IMG/VR virus record: IMGVR_UViG_3300013137_001132
Coordinates: 1-64,000 of that record
DNA length: 64,000 bases
Reading direction: 5' to 3' (one strand)
From: a virus
Part shown: positions 40,741-48,184 of the stretch, in pieces
Position numbering within the stretch: the stretch's first letter is position 1
Layout: each line of letters opens with the position of its first letter
Translations under genes and position numbers: made by a program
The notes under the pieces: generated by a model
What the model saw: the letters and a program-made list of their open reading frames with translations, nothing else
Told to the model about the DNA's origin: nothing
Databases searched by the model: none

Positions 40741-41043
40741 CTATACCCCGTCCACGTCTGGCGCCACCAGATACTGTCTGAACTCTGATCCGTATACGTA
40801 CCCGTATCGCTTGGCGAGTAGAGCGAGTAGCGCGGCAGTGTATCGCTTGGGATGCTTGTGGGCCTCGTCGTGGTGATACAAACACAGGGACGCGAGATTG
40901 TGTAGTGCGTTGACTGCCGCCAACGCCGCAGAGCGGTGAGCACAGTGATGCACAGCGCCCGCAGCGCGGCCGCATATAACGCAAAGACCACCATCGCGAC
41001 GCAAAGCCTTCTCATAGACGTTCACCGCGACTCTTCGCGACAC
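40741..41043 (-). CDS. Small HNH nuclease
   Basis: 100 residues: N-terminal helix, then CVICGRAAGAVHHCAHRSA, NLASLCLYHHDEAHKHP, the HNH His/Asn/His pattern with one CxxC. A short stand-alone HNH of the kind found in many phages. Overlaps the next gene's end by 22 bases. Confidence 0.75.
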   Translation of the reverse strand: MSRRVAVNVYEKALRRDGGLCVICGRAAGAVHHCAHRSAALAAVNALHNLASLCLYHHDEAHKHPKRYTAALLALLAKRYGYVYGSEFRQYLVAPDVDGV

Positions 41044-41246
41044 TTATCACAGATGATAGGCAGGAAGCACATATATTCCAGTGTACACTTGGGACACAGA
41101 TCGTATACCTCGCCAGCTAAGAAAATCTTAGACCACCCGCCGCCCTCTACGCTGGCCCATACATCATCTTCATCGCCCTCTAGATGAAGATGCGCCTCGC
41201 ACATGTCACATTGTACCACAATCTTACGTTCTACGCTACCGCTCAC
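41022..41246 (-). CDS. Small multi-Cys zinc-binding protein (74 aa)
   Basis: MSGSVERKIVVQCDMCEAHL..., with three CxxC knuckles: CDMC, CPKC and CDKC. DNA or RNA binding is possible but unproven. Upstream partner of the HNH gene in a two-gene unit. Confidence 0.65.
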   Translation of the reverse strand: MSGSVERKIVVQCDMCEAHLHLEGDEDDVWASVEGGGWSKIFLAGEVYDLCPKCTLEYMCFLPIICDKCREESR

Positions 41247-41368
41247 GTTATTCTTTCTCCTTGTGCTCAGAATATCTTTCCGCGCTTAACTCCAGATAAC
41301 TAATTGCGCTCTCGCTCTATGCTTCTTACTTTGCCTTTCTCTTGGTTGGCCCAATCATAACCAATATA

Positions 41369-41674
41369 TCAATGCAACAGCTTCTGAATCGCAAACAACT
41401 CAGGGTTAACGTACATGCCACGTACCTGAGCATACAACGCAATGCAGGCCGTTATAGCCAGGGCAGACACCACGAATAGGAGCAACGCGATTTCCGTCTC
41501 GCCCTCTAGGCCCACACGCACCTCAAAGACAATGACAACAAGAGTAACGATGCACAACAGAACCAATATCGCCAGATAACATCCGGCCTCGATTTTTACT
41601 TGTCGCAGCGCCGCATTCCACACGGTAGGCGCTACGTCCTCTAACAACCTCACCAGATCGGGCAACCCATCCAT
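41369..41674 (-). CDS. Two-span membrane protein (101 aa)
   Basis: N-terminal helix MDGLPDLVRLLEDVAPTVWN, then two hydrophobic spans (YLAILVLLCIVTLVVIVFEV and IALLLFVVSALAITACIALY). GGAGCAATAAGCA region precedes the ATG. Layout resembles holin-like or accessory membrane proteins; location away from the lysis genes argues against a main holin. Confidence 0.62.
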   Translation of the reverse strand: MDGLPDLVRLLEDVAPTVWNAALRQVKIEAGCYLAILVLLCIVTLVVIVFEVRVGLEGETEIALLLFVVSALAITACIALYAQVRGMYVNPELFAIQKLLH

Positions 41675-41724
41675 TGCTTATTGCTCCTTTGGATAGTCTC
41701 TAATTCCGGTTTTCCTCACAAAAA

Positions 41725-42069
41725 TTACGCAGACTTCTTGACCTTCTTCTTGCGTTTTCGCTCCGCGTTGTGTGCCCCGATAGACGACTCGACCTTCAGG
41801 TTGGAGGGATCGTTATTCTTTGGATTTCCGTCACGGTGATGGACTGGCTTTTTAGGCGGAGCCTTCACGACAGCACGCTCAAGCCTCACATAATTCCGTG
41901 AGTCGGCATTCTTATCGCCGGGACGCATTACCAGAATTCTGCCCTGCTCTTCGATAACACCCGCGCCCAGTCCGCTCTTGCCGGTCTGGCTATTCTTCAA
42001 TCCGGCGCGCTTGCCCTTCTTCAGTTTCACCAGCGACTGTGCTTGTGTCTTGGCTTTAGCCTTCGGCAC
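41725..42069 (-). CDS. Basic HNH-like protein
   Basis: 114 residues from a GTG at 42069, two bases before the stop of the upstream gene; longer frames in this register are shadows of neighbours. Lys-rich N-terminus (KKGKRAGLKNSQTG), then an HNH core AVVKAPPKKPVHHRDGNPKN, NDPSNLKVESS with HH..D..N..N, and a very basic tail (NAERKRKKKVKKSA). Either a small nicking nuclease or a DNA-binding derivative. Confidence 0.68.
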   Translation of the reverse strand: MPKAKAKTQAQSLVKLKKGKRAGLKNSQTGKSGLGAGVIEEQGRILVMRPGDKNADSRNYVRLERAVVKAPPKKPVHHRDGNPKNNDPSNLKVESSIGAHNAERKRKKKVKKSA

Positions 42070-42070
42070 G

Positions 42071-42295
42071 CTACTTCCCCTTCTTCTTTGGCTTTTTTCC
42101 GACAAGCACGTTCTCAAGAAAAAGCTCCTGCTTGCGCGCTTTCGGCCCCAGTTTTCCACTCCTTGCCGCCTTATGCTTCGACGCAGGAATCTTCTTGTCC
42201 GTTGCCGTACCCGTCGATTCATGTAGACCACCAGGTTGAAACGCAATCTTTTTCTGTCCGGGTTTATTCGGCTTGAGCGTGACTTTCTTTCCCAT
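42071..42295 (-). CDS. Small basic phage protein (74 aa)
   Basis: MGKKVTLKPNKPGQKKIAFQ, then PGGLHESTGTATDKKIPASK and KLGPKARKQELFLENVL. I recognise the GGLH...IPASK...A.NVL pattern as a common small phage protein of unknown function. Lys-rich C-terminus. Middle gene of three basic proteins. Confidence 0.68.
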   Translation of the reverse strand: MGKKVTLKPNKPGQKKIAFQPGGLHESTGTATDKKIPASKHKAARSGKLGPKARKQELFLENVLVGKKPKKKGK

Positions 42296-42296
42296 G

Positions 42297-42566
42297 CTAT
42301 TTCCCCAACCACGGAGGCAACGTCCCCTTAGCAACAGGCTTCTTCACAGGCTTTTTCTTCGGCGTCACCTTAGCTTTTGGCTTTCCCTTCACAACGGCTT
42401 TCTTTTTCGCTACGGTCTTCTTTTTGCGCGGAGGACGATCAATCGTTCCATCCGAGTTGATGGGACGAGGCGCGCGCTTCTTTGCCATCGGTGGCTTGCC
42501 AAACGGCATCATCGGCATCTCAAGCGGCATGTCACTCGTAGTCATCGGCATCATCGGTTTCGGCAT
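42297..42566 (-). CDS. Histone H1-like Lys/Pro-rich basic protein
   Basis: 89 residues: Met/Pro-rich start (MPKPMMPMTTSDMPLEMPMM), then a Lys/Ala/Pro/Val tail (KKKTVAKKKAVVKGKPKAKV, TPKKKPVKKPVAK) of the type found in bacterial and viral histone H1-like and DNA-condensing proteins. Adjacent genes are also strongly basic. Likely DNA-binding or packaged in the particle; inferred from composition. Confidence 0.68.
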   Translation of the reverse strand: MPKPMMPMTTSDMPLEMPMMPFGKPPMAKKRAPRPINSDGTIDRPPRKKKTVAKKKAVVKGKPKAKVTPKKKPVKKPVAKGTLPPWLGK

Positions 42567-42643
42567 CTATCAGTTCCTTTGCTTGCTATGTTCTCTCGGA
42601 TAGGGCTTCGCTTTCCCTGAAAATCTATTGAATGGACAAAGGC

Positions 42644-42662
42644 AAAATCGCTTCGCGATTTT
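42644..42662. terminator. Hairpin, possible bidirectional terminator
   Basis: AAAATCGC-TTC-GCGATTTT, an 8-bp perfect stem ending in A/T runs, located between the replication-initiator gene and the basic-protein cluster. Works as a terminator on paper in both directions. Confidence 0.5.
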
Positions 42663-42718
42663 AGAAGGTATTCTTCGTAGTAGTCTAGGAGTAATCTCAG
42701 TAGTAATCTAGGATCGGT

Positions 42719-42800
42719 GACATCTGTGGCACGGCCTCTTAACATCTATGTCACGACCCCTTTACTTCTGTGTCACTACCCCTTAACATCTATGTCAACG
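42719..42800. repeat. Four 22-bp iterons, candidate replication origin
   Basis: Units at 42719, 42741, 42763 and 42785 (last one partial), consensus (G/A/T)AC(A/T)TCT(A/G)TG(T/G)CAC followed by (G/T)(A/G)CCCCTT. The spacing is exactly 22 bp. The fourth copy lies inside the 3' end of the initiator-like gene and the others extend just beyond it. An A/T-richer stretch and a hairpin follow. This is the classic arrangement of an iteron origin next to its initiator gene. Confidence 0.65.
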
Positions 42801-43186
42801 TGTGTTTCTTCGCCTAAATCGGTGATTTTGAGCACTTCCCTTGCATTCAAGTCAATGAACAGGCGGTTGTGCCACTCACCATTGTCGGTATGGAACCCCC
42901 GCGTTTTGAGGTCAATGAGTCCCGCCGCGCTCAGCCTATTGAGCGCGTCGCGCGCTTGCTTGTGGGTGAGGCCAAACTTATCCTCGATCTGCTTGTAAGA
43001 AAGGTTCAACTCATCAGAGCGAAACTTCTGATAGGTAGTCTCCCCATCCTCAATGGGACGAAACCAGTAGAATATCTCTGCGAGAAGTATGATTGCGTTT
43101 ACGTCCGGCTTACCGCTTGGTAAGCGGATGTGTTCATACCATGAGGTCGGGATGATGTTGCCCGTCAATCGCACCCCCCGTAGCAT
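42776..43186 (-). CDS. Winged-helix replication-initiator-like protein
   Basis: 136 residues from MLRGVRLTGNIIPTSWYEHI; a longer frame from 43288 has no good start. KPDVNAIILLAEIFYWFRP, LSYKQIEDKFGLTHKQARDA, LNRLSAAGLIDLKTRGF form a winged-helix DNA-binding domain seen in phage replication proteins (DnaD/replication-protein-like). Its 3' end overlaps the fourth of four 22-bp iterons, which supports a role in binding an origin. Initiator function is inferred. Confidence 0.65.
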   Translation of the reverse strand: MLRGVRLTGNIIPTSWYEHIRLPSGKPDVNAIILLAEIFYWFRPIEDGETTYQKFRSDELNLSYKQIEDKFGLTHKQARDALNRLSAAGLIDLKTRGFHTDNGEWHNRLFIDLNAREVLKITDLGEETHVDIDVKG

Positions 43187-43189
43187 GTA

Positions 43190-44570
43190 AACGTTACCGT
43201 TGGAATTAAAGTACCCTGACACGATGCCCCTCCGCGACAACTCTCCGCTAAAAGAGGAGCTAGGGCAGGGGCAGAAGCGGAGGTTCAACCCTTTTCGCGC
43301 CGTCGCGCTAGCCCCGGCATTATGTATGGAAAAGCAACGCTTGGTGTAGGCGATACACTAAAACTGGCGATGTCCGACCGGGACACTAACACGCCGTAAC
43401 CAGTTCCACGTCGCTAATTCCTGAAATTGGCGGCTGCGGGGGATTTCACCCCGCTCATCTGCCTATCTGCGGTGGCTGGCCGTCAGCGCCGCCGGCTTAT
43501 AGCACATCTTCCTTCGCAGTTGACAATAACCAGAAATCACGGCAGGCATTCCGCGCCCGTTTGCGCTCCTGGCGATTGCGTGATCGTTTATCTGGTACAC
43601 ACTCACATTCATGGATGCGCGCTCGTATGAACGGTATCCAGTCATTGACGCGGAACTTGGCCGCCGGTTTTATAGTCTAGTGATTTGGGGGCGTCCAGGT
43701 CGCTCAAGATGCTGGCGCGCCGACCATCCAGCTATACCCTCGATGCGCCCCACAGGGTAGACGGCGGGATTCGAACCCGCATTAACTGGTTCCACAAACC
43801 AGCGCCATGCCATTAGGCTACGTCCACCGTGTGCTCCACAGTCCCGCGGAGTTAACCCGCTCCCACTAAGGGGCACGTATGTCAGGTTGCGGGAGTGGTT
43901 CGCCCCGCTCTTCGCGGCCAGTTGCCGTGGCCCACCTGAAAGGCGCGGCTGCCATGTATTCACCCGTTGAGAGCAGTGGCGTCAATTCGCCACGCGGTCA
44001 ATACTGCGCTCGGCATTGCCGGGCCTCCCTGCTCACATTGCTGGTGGCGGGACACGTGTACTCACGCGTTGCTCATCGCAGGCTCCTGCGCGCCGCCCGC
44101 CAGGGCGATAATAACTTGTAAGCACGACTCACAAGTTGAACCGCGTAACTGACAGTCCCCGCAAAACGGTGACCGATCTCTTTCCAGGCGTGCTGGATGA
44201 GTCTGTGGCGGGGCGGGAGGCTCCTCCCGTTGCAGCTAAGTGCAGGCCCATTATATGCCGCCCGCCAGGGCCTTACTCGATAGTCGCCAGGTCGCTCATC
44301 TTGGTAATGCTACCTCTCCCCGACCAGGGGTTTTGCGGGCCGAAGCCAGCCCATCATCATAGCGCGTTAGTCGCCTAAGCCCTACCATACGCCTTAGTGA
44401 CGCGATGCCCTCGCCGGACTATCGGAGGAGCACGGATTACTACCGTTGCCACAGAGCAAATGCCTGGGACTATTCCCCACACCAAACGGCAACCTAGACG
44501 CTCGCGCGCGCACGGCGTGAAGCCGACTTTCAGTTGCCGATGGATACAAACTTGCCATCCCTCCACCGCG
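43190..44570 (-). ncRNA. Large structured noncoding RNA region (GOLLD/ROOL-type candidate)
   Basis: About 1.3 kb without any convincing gene, surrounding a tRNA-His, but dense in perfect hairpins: GTTGCC/GGCAAC (44445/44488), CGGGAGG-CT-CCTCCCG (44214), AACTTGT/ACAAGTT (44113/44131), CGCAGG-CT-CCTGCG (44077). Two 12-14-nt direct repeats lie inside (GCCGCCCGCCAGGG at 44092 and 44257; CCAGGTCGCTCA at 43695 and 44287). Giant phage RNAs such as GOLLD and ROOL are of this size and are often next to or around tRNAs. I cannot recall their consensus well enough to assign one. Strand is taken from the tRNA. The last third of the HNH frame at 44394 overlaps it. Confidence 0.5.
43755..43828 (-). tRNA. 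tRNA-His (GUG)
   Basis: Acceptor GGTGGAC/GTCTACC pairs fully. T-arm GCGGG-TTCGAAT-CCCGC is canonical; anticodon arm CTGGT-TTGTGGA-ACCAG gives anticodon GUG. Base 73 is C, as in bacterial tRNA-His. No encoded CCA follows. Embedded in the ORF-poor structured region. Confidence 0.92.
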
Positions 44571-45155
44571 AAGCGTGTTGAGCTTTTCTACTAGGTCAGG
44601 ACGCCATTCTGACAGTGTCTTTGTGCCCATCTTGGAATTACATGAGCGGCACAAACAAAAACAATTATCGAATGTGGTGGCCCCACCACGTACCACTGGC
44701 ATATCATGGGCTATCTCAAGACGCTCACAACTATCGCATACCAAACAGCCATAGGACTTGATAAAAGCAGCTTCTTCATCCGTTAGCGTACAAATCGTCG
44801 CGCTTTTTCGCGCCCTGCGATTAAGACCTTGCCTTAGAATAATGTCGGGATGGGTTGCTTTATACTGCTTATCGTACTGTCTCCTCCTATCCCTATTTTC
44901 CATTCTGTATTGGGCGTTATAAGTTCTTATTTCTTCAGCATGTTCGACCCTATATCGCCCATTATATTCCCTGATCTCGTCCTGGCGTATGGTATCACTT
45001 ATTTCGCGAAGGGCATGCCTTCTTTCAATATACCCCGCCGCATAATATGGAGCGGACACCCGGTGGCGCACCCTCTCCTTAGCATTGTACGCCATAGTGC
45101 AGAGGGATTCTAATAATAGCAATCTCTCCCTTGACGTGACATCATTTTCTAACAT
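44394..45155 (-). CDS. HNH endonuclease with short helical repeats
   Basis: 253-residue frame. Helical N-terminus, two to three 15-residue repeats (RVEHAEEIRTYNAQY, then RMENRDRRRQYDKQY) like those in the two other HNH genes, then CLVCDSCERLEIAHDMPVVR, FCLCRSCNSKMGTK, the HNH core. The last ~55 residues (after VEKLNTL) are Arg/Ser/Pro-rich and coincide with hairpins of the structured RNA region, so the true protein-coding need may end near 44560 although the stop codon is at 44394. Likely homing-type. Confidence 0.8.
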   Translation of the reverse strand: MLENDVTSRERLLLLESLCTMAYNAKERVRHRVSAPYYAAGYIERRHALREISDTIRQDEIREYNGRYRVEHAEEIRTYNAQYRMENRDRRRQYDKQYKATHPDIILRQGLNRRARKSATICTLTDEEAAFIKSYGCLVCDSCERLEIAHDMPVVRGGATTFDNCFCLCRSCNSKMGTKTLSEWRPDLVEKLNTLRGGGMASLYPSATESRLHAVRARASRLPFGVGNSPRHLLCGNGSNPCSSDSPARASRH

Positions 45156-45180
45156 ATCCCTTCCTTTGTTACCCTTAAGT

Positions 45181-45244
45181 TATGGCGCCGCCAAGTGGAA
45201 GGGTCTACCACCTTTCGGGAGCTACCCTAGACAGCGCCACCATA
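45181..45244 (-). ncRNA. Structured leader element resembling the TROVE-leader RNAs
   Basis: Minus strand: 5' UAUGG-UGGCGCUG ... CCAUA 3' (5-bp closing stem), inner helix GUCUA/UAGAC, hairpin around GCUCCCGAAAGG. The 5' part NNNGG-UGGCG resembles the three elements at 48105-48375. It ends about 25 bases before the HNH start. Relationship tentative. Confidence 0.35.
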
Positions 45245-45301
45245 TTTTATTGTTAACGCAGGCCCATCCACCGCTGTATCCCTGCCCCGTAGGTTTATTA
45301 C

Positions 45302-45523
45302 CTACACAGCTTCTTCTTCTCCATCATAGGGCTTGAGGGCGTCAACTAATATGGTATGTTTACGCCACTGCATATCATTCCACCGCACGCGATGTTCGTC
45401 GTTCACGAGAAAGCGCAACCATTCAGGCCACCCTTCTCGCTTGCCGTATTTCGATTGACACGCGGCGCATAAGACTTCGCGTCGGCTGCTCGTCGCTCGT
45501 TGGCACACTACGCAATGGTACAA
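45302..45523 (-). CDS. Small zinc-ribbon protein (73 aa)
   Basis: MYHCVVCQRATSSRREVLCA..., CVVC and CAAC knuckles, then aromatic/charged helix (WPEWLRFLVNDEHRVRWNDM). Follows a plausible promoter at 45541-45570. Unknown role; DNA binding possible. Confidence 0.65.
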   Translation of the reverse strand: MYHCVVCQRATSSRREVLCAACQSKYGKREGWPEWLRFLVNDEHRVRWNDMQWRKHTILVDALKPYDGEEEAV

Positions 45524-45540
45524 TGATATGCCCCCTACTC

Positions 45541-45570
45541 TCTATACGGATTTAGAGGGCCAAAAGTCAA
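45541..45570 (-). promoter_or_regulatory. Sigma-70-type promoter for the 45302-45523 gene
   Basis: Minus strand TTGACT, 18-base spacer, TATAGA, about 20 bases upstream of the start codon, leaving a very short leader. Confidence 0.5.
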
Positions 45571-45571
45571 G

Positions 45572-45763
45572 TCATTTTGCAACGAGTTTTTGACGAATAT
45601 TACATAATGTGTCTGCAATGCACTGTTTGGACACTCCCAGTACCACCGCTATCTCTTGCTGATTATACCCCTCATTCAGCATACGCGCAATCTCGCGTTG
45701 CCTCGACGTTAGCGCGTCAAGGAGCTCGTCGGCAGACTCAGAGGCAATGAGAGTATCAATCAT
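45572..45763 (-). CDS. LuxR/sigma-type HTH regulator (63 aa)
   Basis: From MIDTLIASESADELLDALTS: TSRQREIARMLNEGYNQQEI, AVVLGVSKQCIADTLCNIRQ is a GerE/LuxR (sigma-region-4-like) HTH. Start at 45763 chosen because it overlaps the upstream stop by 8 bases. Small size means essentially only the DNA-binding domain. Probably a transcription regulator of the minus-strand middle genes. Confidence 0.75.
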   Translation of the reverse strand: MIDTLIASESADELLDALTSRQREIARMLNEGYNQQEIAVVLGVSKQCIADTLCNIRQKLVAK

Positions 45764-45962
45764 CCTGCTCTTCTTCGCGCGTCCCGCCGTGCCAATAGCA
45801 TCCATAGCACCACTCGCCAGGAACCCCACTGCCATCACAACGAATGCCATGTTGCTTATCGAGAATCTTTACCCATGCTGCGGGTAACATTGCATCTGGC
45901 AATGTAAATAGCTTTTTATCCGCATTGCAGATATAAGTAGAGACTACGGTACGTTGTTTCAT
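45756..45962 (-). CDS. Small Cys-containing hypothetical protein (68 aa)
   Basis: MKQRTVVSTYICNADKKLFT..., with RCDGSGVPGEWCYGCYWHG Cys/His cluster. ATGA overlap with the upstream gene. Unknown function; metal binding likely. Confidence 0.62.
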   Translation of the reverse strand: MKQRTVVSTYICNADKKLFTLPDAMLPAAWVKILDKQHGIRCDGSGVPGEWCYGCYWHGGTREEEQDD

Positions 45963-46324
45963 GGTTGCGCCGCCATCGCGATCAGGAAGGCGCGGCAGAT
46001 AGCTAGTGGCGCGGTGTTGGCCTGTCCGCCGCGAAAGAGCGAGTCCCCACCGCTTCTCGCCGACAAAAAAACGGTGGCAGTCCAATTCTGCCTCTCCGAA
46101 TTGTACGCGACACAGACGTAAAAGCACGACCGCATCACGACCAGGGCATCGTTCATGTCGGCAGAGGGATGCCACCATGTAACGCTCATTTGTGGCACAC
46201 CCGCGTTGTCAACCCACATCGGGAACCCAATCTCATTGTTGGAGTGCCATCCCAACGCCTCGGTGACCGCGGCGTCCATCTCAGGGCCAGCGGGCAGCGC
46301 GTCGATCTGCTCAGGCGTCAGCAT
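45959..46324 (-). CDS. Phage ABA-sandwich-like protein
   Basis: 121 residues from MLTPEQIDALPAGPEMDAAV (GAGG six bases upstream; a start 12 bases earlier lacks RBS). The opening is characteristic of the phage ABA-sandwich domain family (alpha-beta-alpha, unknown function). Trp-rich middle (FPMWVDNAGVPQMSVTWWHP) and a C-terminal helix APLAICRAFLIAMAAQ agree. Confidence 0.72.
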   Translation of the reverse strand: MLTPEQIDALPAGPEMDAAVTEALGWHSNNEIGFPMWVDNAGVPQMSVTWWHPSADMNDALVVMRSCFYVCVAYNSERQNWTATVFLSARSGGDSLFRGGQANTAPLAICRAFLIAMAAQP

Positions 46325-46613
46325 AAGCCGCCTCATTGCATGCGGCGCAAGCGCCGGCTATGGTGCAGTATCCGAAAACAAATGCCTCTGGTCTATCCAT
46401 CACTGCCCTCCCGAAGAAGGGGCACTCCCGCGTGCCGTGCTTTGACCAGTCCGCGACCGGCACATCGGCCGGCAGGTCAAGGGCGTTGCGCAACGCTTGG
46501 ATCGCTGTCTCTGGGTCAACCGCGATTTCCCCCGGCCGGCAGAATATCCAGTGCTGGTCATCATAGCCAACCAGCGCCCGCGCCGCCGTCTCGATTCGCT
46601 CAGCTCGTGTCAT
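46311..46613 (-). CDS. Hypothetical protein (100 aa)
   Basis: MTRAERIETAARALVGYDDQ..., helical N-terminus, central PETAIQALRNALDLPADVPV and a Cys-containing C-terminus (CPFFGRA, YCTIAGACAACN). Overlaps the ABA-sandwich gene by about 14 bases. No family recognised. Confidence 0.64.
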   Translation of the reverse strand: MTRAERIETAARALVGYDDQHWIFCRPGEIAVDPETAIQALRNALDLPADVPVADWSKHGTRECPFFGRAVMDRPEAFVFGYCTIAGACAACNEAAYADA

Positions 46614-46679
46614 GGCTCATTCTCCCTTCTCGCATGGCGCGAGCAGCCCCCAACCCGCGCCATGCCAATACGCAAGTGG

Positions 46680-48086
46680 CTACGAATCTTCGTCCTGTGA
46701 TACGCTAATCCCCTCAAGCGCCGCGATGTACTCCAAGAAGTGCTGGCTCCATCCCGCGATCTCAGCAGTCCATACCCCATCGTAGTTCACGCCATGCGTA
46801 TGTGCTCCCACGTCGATGATGTAGTTGCGCTCACCGAACGGGGCAGGAACGCGCTTGCCGGGATAGTCGCAGTCCTGGGAGTCAGAGAACACCATGATAC
46901 GAGCGGGCTTGCCTTCGCTATGTGCCTTGATGTATTCAAGGCACTGTCTCGTGAAGATGCCGCCGCCGCCCATACTGTTGAGCGCGTTCTGGATCTGATC
47001 TGCCAGAGCAAACCCGCGATAGGATTTGAGTTGCACCGTGTTGTGTAGATGCCTGAAGTCGTCCCCGGCCGTCACCCAAATGTCCACGTGCTCGCACATT
47101 TCAGCGGCCAGCATCGCCATCGCCGCAGCAGCATCTAGGCGCGTCATGTCGCTCTTGTCACTGAGCGCGGCCCGCATGGAACCAGACACATCCACGACGA
47201 CTACAGAACGTCCGGGGAGTTTTTGCTTCATGGAAAGGCCACGCAGCATCAGGTCTTCCAACTCACGCGTCCACTCCGGCGCGTATCTTGCAGCCGCCAT
47301 GTAATTGACAGGAAGAAGCCACTTGGGGTTGATCGTCTCAAAGCCGCGCTCGATGACCCCGCGGCTGACTTTCGCTTCCTTCATGTTACGCAAGTTCCGC
47401 ACGAAGGCCAGCGCACCCAGCTTCTTCTCGCCGATAAGCCGTTCCCACGTCGCCTTCTTATCTGCGCCAGAGGACAACGCGACCTCCCAAGTGTCCGGCG
47501 TCGGAAGCGTATTCTCCGCGATCTGCTTGTACAGTTCTTCGCGTTCCTGGGTGGGCTTCGGGTGCACCATAAAGAGCACGTCCCTCAGCTTAACCGCCGC
47601 GTCGTCCTTCTTGTACTTCCCGAACTCGTAGGCGTTGAACTGCCCGAACGCCACGGCGAGTCCGAGCTTGACCTGCTTTGCCAGCGGACATTTGCCGTCA
47701 CGCCAATAGAGGGCCAAAAAATCGCTCAGTTGATCGGCCCGCGTGATGATCTTGGGGAGAAGTCCCCCCAACAGTATGCAGTATTCTGGAAGCCGGGCCA
47801 TCTCGCGCGCGATGAACAGCGGGACGTGACGAAGCCCCTGATTACAACGCGCCTCAATGGCGATGTCGAACACCGTGCCGGCAGGAACTTGCGGAATCAG
47901 ATTCTTAATCTCATCCGCGACGAAGACGCCTGTCTGGTAATACTGATCTTCCCATAACAGATTTGCCATGACCGCGCGACGCAAAAGGGACTCGGCATCC
48001 TGCTTGGCTGCGAATGTTCCGTAGCCGCCAGCTAACCGAGTCCCCCTGTCCAACCGATAGTCCTTCGCCTTCTCGTTGACCTTCAT
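46680..48086 (-). CDS. TROVE-domain (Ro60/Rsr-like) RNA-binding protein with VWA domain
   Basis: 468 residues; AAAGGAG precedes the ATG at 48086. N-terminal ~290 residues are HEAT-like TROVE helices (RLAGGYGTFAAKQDAESLLR, ARCNQGLRHVPLFIAREMAR, LGALAFVRNLRNMKEAKVSR). The C-terminal VWA domain carries the MIDAS motif VVDVSGSM and later FSDSQD. Ro60/Rsr proteins are rings that bind misfolded RNAs and small Y RNAs, and in bacteria may deliver them to RNases. Here the mRNA leader contains three tandem RNA elements (48105-48375) that are the obvious candidate ligands. TROVE proteins have been seen in some phages. Confidence 0.9.
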   Translation of the reverse strand: MKVNEKAKDYRLDRGTRLAGGYGTFAAKQDAESLLRRAVMANLLWEDQYYQTGVFVADEIKNLIPQVPAGTVFDIAIEARCNQGLRHVPLFIAREMARLPEYCILLGGLLPKIITRADQLSDFLALYWRDGKCPLAKQVKLGLAVAFGQFNAYEFGKYKKDDAAVKLRDVLFMVHPKPTQEREELYKQIAENTLPTPDTWEVALSSGADKKATWERLIGEKKLGALAFVRNLRNMKEAKVSRGVIERGFETINPKWLLPVNYMAAARYAPEWTRELEDLMLRGLSMKQKLPGRSVVVVDVSGSMRAALSDKSDMTRLDAAAAMAMLAAEMCEHVDIWVTAGDDFRHLHNTVQLKSYRGFALADQIQNALNSMGGGGIFTRQCLEYIKAHSEGKPARIMVFSDSQDCDYPGKRVPAPFGERNYIIDVGAHTHGVNYDGVWTAEIAGWSQHFLEYIAALEGISVSQDEDS

Positions 48087-48104
48087 GTTTTTCTCCTTTC
48101 AGTA

Positions 48105-48168
48105 CCGGGGGAACGAACAGATCGGGTTTGTACTTTCCGAAGAAGTATCCCAATCCTACACCACCCGG
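48105..48168 (-). ncRNA. TROVE-leader RNA element 1 (Y-RNA-like candidate)
   Basis: 64 nt. Closing stem CCGGG/CCCGG, conserved UGGUGUAG after it, second stem GAUUGGG/CCCGAUC, hairpin UACUUC-UUCG-GAAAGUA, and GUUCCCC before the 3' closing strand. Its 3' end is only 18 bases before the TROVE start codon, so it may also govern translation. Confidence 0.65.
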
Positions 48169-48184
48169 ACGATACGCTCATTAA

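Noticed and set aside
42551-42745. Minus-strand 64-residue frame over the iteron region
   Set aside because: It runs through the 22-bp iterons and the hairpin, has no RBS and no protein-like composition; the iterons explain the DNA better.
43681-43755. A further tRNA directly downstream of tRNA-His (GGGTATAGCTGGATGG)
   Set aside because: The sequence begins like a tRNA but lacks a T-arm and a closed anticodon stem; it fits better as part of the large structured RNA.
43750-43930. A second tRNA beside tRNA-His
   Set aside because: Several arms look tRNA-like (for example around GCGGGTTAACTCCGC) but no full cloverleaf with paired acceptor and a usable anticodon could be drawn.
47911-48153. 80-residue minus-strand frame over the TROVE leader
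   Set aside because: It overlaps the TROVE start and the RNA element 1; conserved stems explain the sequence.
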